Notes: generated from the sequence alone by a model not told the origin. A DNA stretch of 64,000 bases from Amycolatopsis decaplanina DSM 44594 (GCF_000342005.1 NZ_AOHO01000068.1:124001-188000), one strand, 5' to 3'. Counted from the first letter of the stretch, positions 6,795 to 17,004 are shown. Translations and numbers: made by a program.

Positions 6795-9335
6795 TCAAAT
6801 CGTGCCGGCGGCACTCGCGCGGCGCCGCTGCCGCGCCTTGTCGAGTTCGACGAGGACGTAGGTGAGGGCGGCCAGCACAGGCACCGGCCACCAGGCTTTC
6901 CAGGGCATCGGCGCGGTGTGGAAGAGCGAGTTCATGAACGGGACATAGGTCAGCACGAGCTGGAGCAGCACGGTCACCGTGACACCCAGGAGCAGCCAGC
7001 GGTTGCGGAAGAAGCCGACCCGCGGGCGAAGGTCCACCAGGGACCGGCAGTTGACCAGGTAGGCGATCTCGCCACCGACGAAAACGTTCATGGCGACCGT
7101 TCTGGCGAGCTCGACGGGAGCACCCGCACCGATCTGCCACTGGAAAGCCCCGAAGGAACAGGCCAGCAGGATGACCGAGACGAACATGGTCCGGCCGGCC
7201 AGCGCTCCGGTCAGCAGCGGAAGCGAGGGCGGCAGCGGCGGGCGGCGCATCACGTCGGGTTCCCGCGGTTCGAACGCCAGCGTGAGACCGAGCGCGACCG
7301 CCGTGGTCATGTTGATCCAGAGGATCTGCACCGGAAGAATCGGCAATGCGGTACCGGCCAGGATCGCGGCGAGGATCACCAGCCCCTCGGCCATATTCGT
7401 CGGGAGAGTCCAGATGATGAACTTGCGCAGGTTGTCGAAGACCGCACGGCCTTCTTCGACCGCGGCTCCGATGGACGCGAAGTTGTCGTCGGTGAGCACC
7501 ATGTCGGCCGCCTGCTTCGCGACTTCGGTCCCTCCCCTCCCCATCGCCACGCCGATATCCGCGCGGCGCAACGCGGGTGCGTCGTTCACCCCGTCGCCCG
7601 TCATGGCCACGACCTCACCGTTCCGCTGGATTTCGCCGACGAGCCGCAGCTTCTCCTCCGGAGACACCCTCGCGTGCACCGAGGAGATGCCGAACTCGCG
7701 AGCGATCGAGCGTGCTGTGGCCGGGTGATCGCCGGTGATCATGGTGACCTCGATGCCCGCCTCCCGGCAGGCTCGGACCGCTTCGATCGCTTCCGGTCGA
7801 GGCGGATCCTGCATGCCGACGAAGCCGAGGAGGACGACGTTTCCGCGTAACCCTTCCTCGGTCAGCCCGACGCCGGCCGCACGACCGATCGCCAGTACTC
7901 GAAGGCCTTCTGCCGCCATGGCTTCGGCCTCGGCACAGTGGGAGACGCCGGCCAAGTCCAGCAAGCGCTCCACCGAGCCTTTCACGTACACGACGCCACC
8001 GACGTGCTCAGTGGCCATGAAACGGCGTTCGGAAGTGAACGGAAGCACCCGCACGCGTTCCGGCACGTCGCCGATGTCGAGACCGGCCTTCTTCGCGACG
8101 GTCACCAGCGCGGCCTCTGTCGGATCACCGACCGGCTTCCAGCGGCCGTCCTCTTCCACGATCCGCGCGTCGTTGCACGCGAGTCCCGCGAGCAGGCATT
8201 CCCGCACGGCGGGCGTGGGTTCCGGCCGGATCTCCCCCTCGGGTGTGTAGCCGATGCCGGAGACGGTATGGCGCCGGTCGCCGACCACCATCGCCCGAAC
8301 GGTCATCGCGTTCGCGGTGAGGGTCCCGGTCTTGTCGGTGCAGATCACCGTCGTACTGCCGAGGGTTTCGACGGCGGGCAACCGCCGGATGATCGCGTGA
8401 CGGCGCGCCATCCGCGCGACTCCGATCGCCAGCGTCACGGTGACGGCGGCGGGGAGACCTTCCGGGATCGCGCCCACCGCGAGCGCCACCGCCGCGGTCA
8501 CCATCTCCGCGGCCGTCTCCCCACGAACGAGGCCGACGACGATGCCCAACGCCGCGAGCCCCAGGATCACGATCGTCAGTACCCGGCTGAACCTGGCGAG
8601 TTTGCGTGTCAGTGGCGTCCGCACCGAGATCGTCGTACCGACGAGGCGATGCACCCGGCCGATCTCGGTGGCGGCCCCGGTCGCGACCACGACCCCGCGG
8701 CCCGTTCCCGTGGTCACCAGCGTTCCGGAATAGGCCATGTTCGCGCGATCGGCCAGCGCGGTGCCCGGCGGGAGCACTACCGGATCCTTCACCGCGGGCA
8801 CCGACTCACCGGTCAAAGCCGACTCGTCGATTCCGAGTTCGTCGGTGGCGACGAGACGCAGATCGGCACCGACCTGATCGCCCGCCTCCAGCAGCACCAC
8901 GTCTCCCGGCACCAGCCCGGCCGACGGCACGCGCGCGGTCGAGCCGCCCCGGACGACGGTCACCTCGGTCCGCACCATCGACGCCAAGGCGTCCAGCGCG
9001 CGTTCCGCGCGCGCCTCCTGCACGAACCCGATGACCGCGTTGACGACGACCACCCCGAGTACCACCGAAGCATCGACGACTTCGCCGAGCGCCGCGGTGA
9101 CCGCCGCCGCCGTCAACAGGACGTAGATGAGCGGATGCCGCAACTGCCCGGCCAGGCGGACGATCCAGTTCGGTCCGCGCCGCGGCGGTAGTTCGTTCGG
9201 CCCGACATCCACCAGCCGCCGTTGCCACACTCCGGGAGACAGCCCGCTGTCGACGTCCGTTTCCGCCAGCAAGACGACCTCGGGCACCGGCAACCCGTGA
9301 TGGGCGACCTCCTCGGTGATGGTTCCCTGGGTCAT
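6795..9335 (-). CDS. P2-type cation-transporting ATPase (CtpF/Ca2+-ATPase-like)
   Basis: This 846-aa integral membrane pump has an N-terminal cation-ATPase domain, TGESVPAVKDP in the actuator domain, CTDKTGTLTANAMT with phosphorylated Asp334, the hinge MTGDGVNDAPALRRADIG, and PEGLP in helix 4. There are about ten helices in P2 order. This architecture fits Ca2+/alkali-cation export and resembles mycobacterial CtpF, a DosR-regulon member; substrate is not proven. ATG 9335 overlaps the USP stop in ATGA, so the pump is translated after the stress protein. A second pump of identical length with the same USP pairing lies at 33949-36489. Confidence 0.85.
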   Translation of the reverse strand: MTQGTITEEVAHHGLPVPEVVLLAETDVDSGLSPGVWQRRLVDVGPNELPPRRGPNWIVRLAGQLRHPLIYVLLTAAAVTAALGEVVDASVVLGVVVVNAVIGFVQEARAERALDALASMVRTEVTVVRGGSTARVPSAGLVPGDVVLLEAGDQVGADLRLVATDELGIDESALTGESVPAVKDPVVLPPGTALADRANMAYSGTLVTTGTGRGVVVATGAATEIGRVHRLVGTTISVRTPLTRKLARFSRVLTIVILGLAALGIVVGLVRGETAAEMVTAAVALAVGAIPEGLPAAVTVTLAIGVARMARRHAIIRRLPAVETLGSTTVICTDKTGTLTANAMTVRAMVVGDRRHTVSGIGYTPEGEIRPEPTPAVRECLLAGLACNDARIVEEDGRWKPVGDPTEAALVTVAKKAGLDIGDVPERVRVLPFTSERRFMATEHVGGVVYVKGSVERLLDLAGVSHCAEAEAMAAEGLRVLAIGRAAGVGLTEEGLRGNVVLLGFVGMQDPPRPEAIEAVRACREAGIEVTMITGDHPATARSIAREFGISSVHARVSPEEKLRLVGEIQRNGEVVAMTGDGVNDAPALRRADIGVAMGRGGTEVAKQAADMVLTDDNFASIGAAVEEGRAVFDNLRKFIIWTLPTNMAEGLVILAAILAGTALPILPVQILWINMTTAVALGLTLAFEPREPDVMRRPPLPPSLPLLTGALAGRTMFVSVILLACSFGAFQWQIGAGAPVELARTVAMNVFVGGEIAYLVNCRSLVDLRPRVGFFRNRWLLLGVTVTVLLQLVLTYVPFMNSLFHTAPMPWKAWWPVPVLAALTYVLVELDKARQRRRASAAGTI

Positions 9336-10222
9336 CCGGCGGGCCGTCCTGTCGCTCGGACGACCATGACCGGGCACTTCGCGTGATGGACCAGGGCATG
9401 GCTCGTCGACCCGAAGGACAGGCCGGCGAAACCGCCTCGGCCACGGCTGCCCACGACCACCAACTGGGCTTTCTCGCTCTGCTCGAGCAGACGCTGCCGC
9501 GGCTTGTCCCTGACGACGACCTGGTCGACCGGCACCTGCGGGTACTTCTTGCGCCAACCCGCGAGCCGCTGCCCCAGGACGCGGTTTTCGGCCTCGCGCA
9601 CCGATTCGCCGGGGAAGGGCAAAGCACTCTCACCGGTGAAGAGTCCCGCGACATCACCGTCGTGCCACGCGTGCAAAACGAGCAAAGGGGTCTTCCGGAC
9701 CGAGGCTTCCTCGAACGCCCAGGCGAGCACTTCCTCGCTCAGGGGGCTTCCGTCCACGCCGACCACCACCGGACCGGACTGGCGAGCCCCTCGGACCACC
9801 ACGACCGGGCAGAAGGTCCCCGATGACAAGCGGGACGTGGACACCCTGGTGAACAAGCCGGCCGTCTCTCCGGCCGGGGCACCGATCGCCAGCAGCCGCG
9901 CCGTCGCCGAAATCTCGGTCAAGGCGGCGATCGGGCCCGTATCGACGGCCGCGGTGGCCATCTTCACCTCGGGAACCGCCGATTCGCACTCCACCCGGAA
10001 TTCTCGCAGTACCTCCTCGGTGACGGCTTCTTTCGCTTTCAGCCAGGCGTCAGGAGGGAAAGACCGATTTCCGAAGGGGGCGCCGTCGAAACCGTAGGCC
10101 ATCAGGAGCAGCAACTCGGCATTACGCAGAAGCGCTTCTTTCGCCGCCCACAGCGCGGCCGCCATCGAATGGGCCGAACCGTTCACCGCGGCGACGACGG
10201 GCGGGTTCCCGGATGTCGTCAT
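9332..10222 (-). CDS. Tandem universal stress protein
   Basis: This 296-aa cytosolic protein has two UspA domains (about 8-145 and 155-290). The C-terminal domain keeps the ATP-binding pattern in VVVGSRGRGGFAGLSFGS. In the N-terminal domain the corresponding region, AIGAPAGETAGLF, is degenerate. The second ATG (10222) is chosen over 10246 because GGAGGAG sits just before it. It is first in an operon with the cation ATPase. A DevR-like box lies about 90 bp upstream, shared with the divergent alcohol dehydrogenase. Confidence 0.88.
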   Translation of the reverse strand: MTTSGNPPVVAAVNGSAHSMAAALWAAKEALLRNAELLLLMAYGFDGAPFGNRSFPPDAWLKAKEAVTEEVLREFRVECESAVPEVKMATAAVDTGPIAALTEISATARLLAIGAPAGETAGLFTRVSTSRLSSGTFCPVVVVRGARQSGPVVVGVDGSPLSEEVLAWAFEEASVRKTPLLVLHAWHDGDVAGLFTGESALPFPGESVREAENRVLGQRLAGWRKKYPQVPVDQVVVRDKPRQRLLEQSEKAQLVVVGSRGRGGFAGLSFGSTSHALVHHAKCPVMVVRATGRPAG

Positions 10223-10312
10223 GAAGCGCTCCTCCTGATTCGTCAAGCGGATCAGGCACCGACGCTAAGCAATCCCTCATGACGTCGATGCGGTCGGACG
10301 TCGTGGACCGCA

Positions 10313-10326
10313 GGGGCTTTCGACCC
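10313..10326. promoter_or_regulatory. DevR-like box between USP-ATPase operon and alcohol dehydrogenase
   Basis: The sequence GGGGCTTTCGACCC fits GGGRC-nnnn-GNCCC. It is 64 bp upstream of the dehydrogenase ATG and about 90 bp upstream of the divergent USP start. Confidence 0.55.
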
Positions 10327-10390
10327 TGTGTCGAAGGCCGCCACGGCGACACGCTCGAACCGGAAACCCCTCCGTGGAAAGGGAGAAAGC

Positions 10391-11431
10391 ATGAAGGCAC
10401 TGGTTTACGACGGCCCGGGGCGGCGGGCTTGGGTCGATCGCCCCCGGCCGGAGCTCGCCGAGGCGACCGACGCGATCGTCCGCGTGGACGCGGTCACCAT
10501 CTGCGGCACCGATCTGCACATCCTCAAAGGCGACGTCCCGGCCGTGGAGCACGGCAGGATCCTCGGGCACGAGGCCGTCGGCACGATCGTGGAAGTCGGC
10601 CAGGCGGTGACGGCCCGCAAGCCCGGCGATCGCGTGCTCGTCTCCTGCATCACCGCGTGCGGACGCTGCGAATACTGCCGGAAAGCCGTCTACGGGCAGT
10701 GTCTCGGCGGTGGTGGCTGGATCCTGGGTCACCGGATCGACGGCGTGCAGGCGGAGTTCGTGCGCGTCCCGTTCGCCGAGACCTCGACCTACGTGCTGCC
10801 GAAAGGGGTCGCGGACGAGGCGGCGCTGATGCTGGCCGACATCATGCCGACCTCCTACGAGGTCGGTGCCCGCAACGGAAAGGTCCAGCCCGGGGACTGT
10901 GTCGCGATCGTCGGGGCAGGGCCGATCGGACTCGCCGCGATCACCACGGCGCAGCTGTTCGGGCCGAGTTCCATCGTCGTGATCGACAAGGAACCCAGCA
11001 GGCTCGCCGCCGCGAAGAACTTCGGCGCGGACGTGCTCCTCCAACCCGGCGAGAACCCGGCCGCGGCGATCGCCGAACTCACCGGAGGCCTCGGCGCGGA
11101 CGTCGCGATCGAAGCGGTCGGGGTGCCGGAGACCTTCGAGCTGTGCACGGAACTGGTCCGTCCCGGCGGGCACGTCGCCAACGTCGGTGTCCACGGTGCG
11201 CCCGCCACCCTGCATCTGGAAGACCTCTGGATCCGCGACATCACCATCACCACGGGCCTGGTCGACACGTCGAGCACCTCGATGCTGCTGCGGATGCTCG
11301 CGGCAGGCCGGCTCGACACGACCCGGTTCATCACCCATCGTTTCGGACTCGACGAGATGGACGAAGCCTATGACGTCTTCGCCCGGCCTCAAGAAAGCGA
11401 CGCCCTCAAAGTCGCCCTCTTCCGCGGCTGA
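10391..11431 (+). CDS. Zinc-dependent medium-chain alcohol dehydrogenase
   Basis: This 346-aa enzyme interconverts alcohols and aldehydes with NAD(P). Catalytic zinc ligands are visible in TICGTDLHILKG and the GHEAVG segment. The structural zinc cysteines are in CGRCEYCRKAVYGQC, and the Rossmann motif VGAGPIGLAA sits near residue 175. ATG 10391 follows GGAAAGGGAG. The gene is monocistronic and diverges from the USP-ATPase operon across a DevR-like box. An alcohol dehydrogenase would dispose of reducing equivalents when oxygen is short. Confidence 0.88.
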   Translation: MKALVYDGPGRRAWVDRPRPELAEATDAIVRVDAVTICGTDLHILKGDVPAVEHGRILGHEAVGTIVEVGQAVTARKPGDRVLVSCITACGRCEYCRKAVYGQCLGGGGWILGHRIDGVQAEFVRVPFAETSTYVLPKGVADEAALMLADIMPTSYEVGARNGKVQPGDCVAIVGAGPIGLAAITTAQLFGPSSIVVIDKEPSRLAAAKNFGADVLLQPGENPAAAIAELTGGLGADVAIEAVGVPETFELCTELVRPGGHVANVGVHGAPATLHLEDLWIRDITITTGLVDTSSTSMLLRMLAAGRLDTTRFITHRFGLDEMDEAYDVFARPQESDALKVALFRG

Positions 11432-11483
11432 CCCGACGACGGCCCGCCTCTGTCCACAACGGACGGACGCGGGCCGTGTCCGG

Positions 11484-12179
11484 TCAGGAATGACGCTTGA
11501 ACGCCTCGATGACGCCTGTGCCGACCGGTTCCTCGATCGGCAGGTGGCTGTCGTCCATTTCGGCGGTGAGGCGTTCGCGGACGTCCACCACGCCATCGAG
11601 CCGGCGGATGAGCGCCACGATCACGGGGATCATGCTCGTACGTTCCACCTGACCGCGCACCGTCACGACGCCGTTGTGCACGGAGATCGACAGGGTGTCG
11701 GGATCGATCGCCATCGCGCGCTTGACGACCTCGGTGCGGACCTCTGCGCACAACCCCGAGTCGGATCGGAGAAAGCCGCGCAGGAGGTCTGATCTCCCGA
11801 CGATTCCCACCAGTTTCGCGTCGTCGTCGAGAACCGGCAGCCGGTGCACCCGATGGTCTTCCATCAGCCGGATCGCTTCGTCCACCCCGGCGTCCTGTGC
11901 CACCGTGATCGCGGGTGTGGTCATCAACTCATCGGCCCGTCTTCCCTCCACCTTGCGCCGCAACCGGGGCCGGAACCGCAGCAGCCGGTGCCGGATCTCG
12001 CGTTCCAGCAGATCGCGCTGCGACACGACGCCGACCACCCTGCCTTCGTCGTCCACCACGGGCGCACCGCTCAGTCTCCACGACGTGAGAAGGACGGTGA
12101 TCGCCTTGAACGGGGTCTCCGGCTTCACCGTGAGCACCTGGGTGCGCATCACCTCGCGCACTCGACGGCGTTTGCTCAT
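11484..12179 (-). CDS. CBS-pair protein with C-terminal BON domain
   Basis: This 231-aa protein has two CBS domains (about 8-70 and 85-145; VREVMRTQVLTV and ADELMTTPAITV). A BON domain follows (about 150-215; HNGVVTVRGQV). CBS pairs usually bind adenine nucleotides and sense energy charge, while BON domains bind membranes or partners. It is last in the minus-strand operon PEP synthase-ABC ATPase-ABC permease-CBS/BON, 22 bp after the permease, with AAAGGAGA in front. Relatives lie at 21284-21940 and 62769-63434. Confidence 0.85.
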   Translation of the reverse strand: MSKRRRVREVMRTQVLTVKPETPFKAITVLLTSWRLSGAPVVDDEGRVVGVVSQRDLLEREIRHRLLRFRPRLRRKVEGRRADELMTTPAITVAQDAGVDEAIRLMEDHRVHRLPVLDDDAKLVGIVGRSDLLRGFLRSDSGLCAEVRTEVVKRAMAIDPDTLSISVHNGVVTVRGQVERTSMIPVIVALIRRLDGVVDVRERLTAEMDDSHLPIEEPVGTGVIEAFKRHS

Positions 12180-12201
12180 CTCGATCTCCTTTCCGAGGGT
12201 G

Positions 12202-13791
12202 TCAAGCCGCGATGTCCCGGCGCCGGAAGCCCGCCACGCCGGCCGTGAGCGAAGCGCAGGCGATCAGGACGAGCCAGGGAACGGACGTCATGCCCGCCGT
12301 CGAACCCGGCAGGCTCGGCAGATGGGTGAACGGCGAGAGGTCCAGGACCACTTGGGGGACGCCGAAGAGCACGCCGAACTCGCCGACGACGACGACCGCC
12401 ACCAGCACCACCCAGACCAGGCCGAGCTTGCGCGGGAGCAGCCCGAACAGGGCGCACGCGAGCCCGGCGAGGACCCACACCGCGGGCAGCTGGACCAGCG
12501 CGGCGGCCGTCAGGCGGACGATTTCGGCGCCGGGGCGCCCGGTCTGCAGGCCGCTCGCGAGTCCGGCGCCCAGACCCGCCGCGAACAGCGGGACAGCGCT
12601 TCCGGCGATCGCGAGCACCAGATAGCCGGACAGCAGCCGGATACGCGAAACCGACGCCGCGAGCAGCGGCTCGACCCGAAGCGCCTCTTCTTCGGCGTGC
12701 AGGTGCGTCAACGCGGACATCGCGTAGACCGAGACGACGACCCCGGCGATACCGAACTCCAGGGCGAAGAACGCGTCCGACAGGGCCTTCTCCCCGCCCA
12801 GCGCGAGAATGAGTTGCTCGGCCCTGGGATTGTCGAGGAATTCGCCGATACCGTTGGCCAGATTGCCGAGGACGAGCCCGAGCACCAGGTACACCGCTGT
12901 CCAGGCGAGCAGGCCGGCCCGGTTGAGCCGCCAGAGCAGGCCGGCGGTGCTCCGCAGGCCACGACCGGCATGGGCGGGGCCCGCGCGATCGGCCAGCAGA
13001 CCTGCCCCGAGGTCACGGCGGTCGCTCAGCCTGACCGCGAACAGCACCAGCGCGGTGGCGAACGCGAGGGGAAGGGCCATGACCCACCAGCGTTCCCCGG
13101 CGAACGGCCGGATCTGCTGTGCCCAGCCGATCGGGGACAGCCAGGAGAGCCATTCCGGTCCGGAGTCCCCTATGGCACGCAGAAGGTAGGCGAGCCCGAG
13201 GACGCCGCCGGCGATCCCGGTCGCCATCCTCGTGGACCGGCACAACTGCGCGGTGACCGCCGCGACGGCACCGAAGGCCCAGCCCGCCGTCATCCAGCCG
13301 GCACCCAGCGCCATCGAACCGGCCAAGGGCAACCCCGCGGCGGCCAGTCCACCGGCGGTCAGGATGCCGATGGCCAGTCCGGTGACGACGGTGACCGCGA
13401 ACGCCGCGGCGAGCGGCGCGTGCCTGCCGAGCACGCCGGACCCGAGCAGATCGAGTCTGCCGGACTCCTCCTCCGCCCTGGTGTGGCGGACCACCGTGGT
13501 GATGAGCAGCAACGCGACCAGCGCGGCACCGAGACCGGTCAGCTTGAGCACCGCGGCGGCACCGAGCGATGTGGGGTCGTAGATGCGCCCGTAGAAGGCG
13601 ACCAGCGCGGGGACGGCGTTGACCGCCTCGGCGAACACGGTCAGCTCCCGTTGTGACGGATAAAGGTCCGCCGTGGCGGCGGCCGCTCCGGCGGTGGTCG
13701 CCGCACAGGCGAGTGTCCACAAAGGAACCCGCAAGCGCTCACGGCGCAGGGTGAGGCGGAACAGGACGCCGGTCCCGGTCAGCGTGCTCAT
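12202..13791 (-). CDS. ABC-2 type exporter permease
   Basis: This 529-aa membrane protein has about twelve hydrophobic helices in two halves. It resembles large ABC-2 permeases annotated as 'exporter of polyketide antibiotics' in actinomycetes. ATG 13791 overlaps the stop of the ATPase gene (ATGA). The ATPase and permease alone would form a complete exporter. The substrate cannot be read from sequence. Confidence 0.85.
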   Translation of the reverse strand: MSTLTGTGVLFRLTLRRERLRVPLWTLACAATTAGAAAATADLYPSQRELTVFAEAVNAVPALVAFYGRIYDPTSLGAAAVLKLTGLGAALVALLLITTVVRHTRAEEESGRLDLLGSGVLGRHAPLAAAFAVTVVTGLAIGILTAGGLAAAGLPLAGSMALGAGWMTAGWAFGAVAAVTAQLCRSTRMATGIAGGVLGLAYLLRAIGDSGPEWLSWLSPIGWAQQIRPFAGERWWVMALPLAFATALVLFAVRLSDRRDLGAGLLADRAGPAHAGRGLRSTAGLLWRLNRAGLLAWTAVYLVLGLVLGNLANGIGEFLDNPRAEQLILALGGEKALSDAFFALEFGIAGVVVSVYAMSALTHLHAEEEALRVEPLLAASVSRIRLLSGYLVLAIAGSAVPLFAAGLGAGLASGLQTGRPGAEIVRLTAAALVQLPAVWVLAGLACALFGLLPRKLGLVWVVLVAVVVVGEFGVLFGVPQVVLDLSPFTHLPSLPGSTAGMTSVPWLVLIACASLTAGVAGFRRRDIAA

Positions 13792-14687
13792 CGAGGCTCC
13801 GGGGCGGCGGGTTCGCGATAATGGCGCAGGAAGAGTTCTTCGAGGGTCGGAGCCTGGCTCGTCAGTCCCGCCACTCCGGCACGGCTGAGCGCGGCGAGGA
13901 CCGCACCGAGGTCGGAGTTGTCGACGGTCATCCGGAAGGTGTCCCGGTCCTGGCTGAAATCGTGGACGCCCGGCAGCGCCGCGAGCCCGTCCGGTGACCC
14001 GGTCAGCCGCGCGGTGAGCGACGTCCGCGTCAGGTGCCGGAGTTCGTCGAGGCTCCCGGTGTCGACCACGCGCCCGCCCCGGATGATGCTGACGCGGTCG
14101 GACAACGCCTCGGCCTCGGCGAGGATGTGGCTGGACAACAGCACGGTCCGGCCACGGTCGCGTTCCTCCCGGATGCAGCCGCGGAAGGCGTCCTCCATCA
14201 GCGGGTCGAGACCGGCGGTCGGTTCGTCGAGCAGGAGCAGTTCGGCGCCGGAGGCCAGCGCCGCCACGACGGCCACCTTCTGGCGGTTCCCTTTGGAGTA
14301 CGCGCGTCCCTTCCGGGTCGGATCGAGGTCGAACAGGTCCAGATAGCGGTTACGGCGGCGTGCGTCGATGCCGCCCCGCAGCCTGCCGAGCAGATCGATC
14401 ACCTCGCCACCGGTGAGGGTCGGCCAGAGAGACACCTCGCCGGGCACATAGGCGAGACGCCGGTGGAGCGACACCGCGTCACGCCAGGGATCCCCACCCA
14501 GCAGCCGCATCTCCCCGGCGTCGGCCCGCAGCAGTCCCAGCAGGAGCCGGAGAGTCGTCGTCTTGCCCGCGCCGTTCGGGCCGAGGAACCCGTGGACTTC
14601 GCCGGTCCGGACGGTGAGGTCCAAGCCGTCCAGCGCCTTGGTGCGGCCGAAGCTCTTCCGCAGGCCGCGGATCTCGATCGCGTTCAC
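13788..14687 (-). CDS. ABC transporter ATP-binding protein
   Basis: This 299-aa protein carries Walker A GPNGAGKTTT, a signature-like YSKGNRQKVAV, Walker B LLLLDEPTAGLDP and an H-loop LLSSHIL. The C-terminal extension is typical of drug/polyketide export ATPases. GTG 14687 overlaps the PEP-synthase stop in GTGA, and its own stop overlaps the permease start. Confidence 0.9.
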   Translation of the reverse strand: MNAIEIRGLRKSFGRTKALDGLDLTVRTGEVHGFLGPNGAGKTTTLRLLLGLLRADAGEMRLLGGDPWRDAVSLHRRLAYVPGEVSLWPTLTGGEVIDLLGRLRGGIDARRRNRYLDLFDLDPTRKGRAYSKGNRQKVAVVAALASGAELLLLDEPTAGLDPLMEDAFRGCIREERDRGRTVLLSSHILAEAEALSDRVSIIRGGRVVDTGSLDELRHLTRTSLTARLTGSPDGLAALPGVHDFSQDRDTFRMTVDNSDLGAVLAALSRAGVAGLTSQAPTLEELFLRHYREPAAPEPR

Positions 14688-16924
14688 CGGGCACCGTCCA
14701 GCAGGATCCGGCGTTCCGCGGCCGCGATCGCGCTCCGGGACGCGTCGACCACGTCGGGGTTGACGGAGATCGACGTGATCCCGAACCGCACGAGATGTTC
14801 CGCGAAGCCCGGCTTCACCGAAGGTGCCTGCCCACACAGCGAGGAAGTGATTCCGGCATCTCGCGCGGCACCGACGATACGTCCGATGGTGTCGAGCACG
14901 GCGGGGTCGGCTTCGTCGAACAGCTCCGCGCAGATCGCCGAGTCCCGATCCACCCCGAGAACCAGCTGAGTGAGGTCGTTGCTCCCGATGGACACGCCGT
15001 CGATGCCCAAGCCGGCGTACTCGGGAAGCCAATGCACCACGGACGGAACCTCCGCCATGATCCAGCGGTGCAATCCGCGCTGCCGCCCGAGCGGGCTCGC
15101 GTCGATCAGCTCGAGACAGGCCTCCAGCTCCCATTTCGTGCGGACGAACGGGATCATGAGGTGCAGGTTCGGCGTCTGTTCGCGGACCCGCGCGAGCGTG
15201 CGGAGTTCGAGGTCGAACAGGTCCTTTTCCCGCACGTAGCGGAAGCAGCCGCGGTAGCCGATCATCGGATTGCTCTCGACGGCTTCGTAGGCCTCGCCCC
15301 CGGCGAGACCGCGGAATTCGTTGCTGCGCAGGTCGGTCGTCCGGTAGACGACCGGGCGCGCACCGAAGGGACGCGTGATCCGCAGCAGCGACTCGGCCAT
15401 CGAGTCCACAAAGGACTCTTCTTCGCCCTTGGCGATGAGGTCACGGGGATGACGTCCGCCGAGCGCCTCGGTCAGCAAGAACTCCGCCCGTAGCAACCCG
15501 ACCCCGTCGACCTGTCGCGCGGCGACCTCTTCGGCGTGTTCGGGCATGGCGAGGTTGACGTAGAGCCTGGTTCCGATCGTCTCGGCCGCGGCGGGCGCGG
15601 CGATCGGTTCGGTGCGCGCCGGAGGCCTGGTGTAACCGGACCGCACCTCGCCGGTGTTTCCGTCCACGGTGACGGGCCCGCGCCCCGCGAGCACCCGCGT
15701 CGCGTCGCCGGTGCCGACAACGCAGGGGACCCCCAACTCCCGCGCGACGACGGCGGCGTGGCAGGTCATCCCACCGCCGTCGGTCACCAGCGCGGCAGCC
15801 CGCCGGATGGCGGGAACCCAGTCGGGGTTGGTCATCGGCGCGACCAGCACTTCACCGTCCCGCAGCAGGCCGCCTTCGGCCGGATCGCGCAGCACCCGCA
15901 CCAGCCCGCCACCGACGCCCGGCGACGCGGCCAACCCCGTGACGAGGACGTCCGGAGGCTGCTCGCGATCCGGCGGCAACGTGGTCACCGGCCGCGACTG
16001 AACGATCCAGACTTCCTTGCCCGCCAAAGCGAACTCGATGTCCTGAGGCGTCCCGTAGTGGTCTTCGATCCTGGTCGCGAGCCGCGCCAGCTCGAGCACG
16101 GTCGCATCGTCGAGCACGCGGCGGCCCGCCGCTTGCGCGGGAAGGGCGACCTTGACGTCTCCCCCGCCGACCTCGGCGATGATCTTGTGGGTCTTGCTGC
16201 CGACCCGGGCCGAAACCAGTCGCAGACCCGCCTTGGCGACCAGATAGGTGTCCGGTTCGACCGCCCCGGAGACGATCGCCTCACCTTGGCCGAAGACCGC
16301 TTCGATGGCCAGACGGTCGCGATCCCCGGAACGCGGATCCGCGGTGAAAATGACGCCGGAGCGGTCGGCGGCGATCATCCTCTGCACGACCACGGCGATG
16401 GCGGGTTCCGCGGTGAAGCCGCGACTGGCGCGGTACCCGATCACCCGGGGCGAGAACAACGACGCCCAGCAGTCGACGATCCGCTCGCGGACGGCGTTGT
16501 CCCCCCACACGTTGGTGAAACTGGCGTTCATCCCGGCGAACGAGGCTTCCGCGCCGTCCTCCCCCGTCGCCGAGGACCGGACCGCGATGGGTGTCGACTG
16601 CCCGATCTCGTGATAGGCGCCGATCACGTCCGTCAGGACGCCGGCGGTCATCCCCGCCCGGTGGACCAGGGCGCGCAACTGGTCGCACAGCCCGGACAGC
16701 TGTTCCGGCGCATCGGCGGACGCGAGGGCCTTTTCGTGCAGTTCCGCGATCTCACCGCGCACCCCCGCTTCGTCGAGCGAGGCGAGGTACGCCCCTCGGA
16801 GCACGACGAACCCCGGAGGAACGGAAAAGCCGGCGGTGATCAGCTCACCGAGATTCGCGCCTTTGCCGCCCGCCGATTCGGCGTCGGCGAGGCTGACCGT
16901 CGACAAGTCGCGTACGTAGCTCAT
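14684..16924 (-). CDS. ppsA: Phosphoenolpyruvate synthase-like dikinase
   Basis: This 746-aa enzyme is predicted to make phosphoenolpyruvate from pyruvate and ATP. It has an N-terminal ATP-grasp domain (GGKGANLGELITAG, then RSSATGEDGAEASFAG), a swivelling phosphohistidine domain with GGGMTCHAAVVAREL (His389), and a C-terminal PEP-binding barrel (SIGSNDLTQLVLG). ATG 16924 has GGAGGGAAAG upstream; the frame extends to 17191, but that part overlaps a palindrome. It is first in a four-gene operon behind two DevR-like boxes. Coupling to an ABC exporter and CBS protein is unexpected, but all starts overlap or nearly overlap. Confidence 0.85.
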   Translation of the reverse strand: MSYVRDLSTVSLADAESAGGKGANLGELITAGFSVPPGFVVLRGAYLASLDEAGVRGEIAELHEKALASADAPEQLSGLCDQLRALVHRAGMTAGVLTDVIGAYHEIGQSTPIAVRSSATGEDGAEASFAGMNASFTNVWGDNAVRERIVDCWASLFSPRVIGYRASRGFTAEPAIAVVVQRMIAADRSGVIFTADPRSGDRDRLAIEAVFGQGEAIVSGAVEPDTYLVAKAGLRLVSARVGSKTHKIIAEVGGGDVKVALPAQAAGRRVLDDATVLELARLATRIEDHYGTPQDIEFALAGKEVWIVQSRPVTTLPPDREQPPDVLVTGLAASPGVGGGLVRVLRDPAEGGLLRDGEVLVAPMTNPDWVPAIRRAAALVTDGGGMTCHAAVVARELGVPCVVGTGDATRVLAGRGPVTVDGNTGEVRSGYTRPPARTEPIAAPAAAETIGTRLYVNLAMPEHAEEVAARQVDGVGLLRAEFLLTEALGGRHPRDLIAKGEEESFVDSMAESLLRITRPFGARPVVYRTTDLRSNEFRGLAGGEAYEAVESNPMIGYRGCFRYVREKDLFDLELRTLARVREQTPNLHLMIPFVRTKWELEACLELIDASPLGRQRGLHRWIMAEVPSVVHWLPEYAGLGIDGVSIGSNDLTQLVLGVDRDSAICAELFDEADPAVLDTIGRIVGAARDAGITSSLCGQAPSVKPGFAEHLVRFGITSISVNPDVVDASRSAIAAAERRILLDGAR

Positions 16925-16990
16925 CGCTTTCCCTCCGGACGTTGGCGTTCCACGGAATCCATGCTCACCGGAGGCGCGGGTGCCGCTCTG

Positions 16991-17004
16991 CTGGCCAAGG
17001 TCCC
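16991..17004 (-). promoter_or_regulatory. DevR-like box
   Basis: The minus strand reads GGGACCTTGGCCAG, with three mismatches in the right half. It lies about 70 bp upstream of the PEP-synthase ATG and 22 bp (start to start) from the box at 17013. Confidence 0.45.
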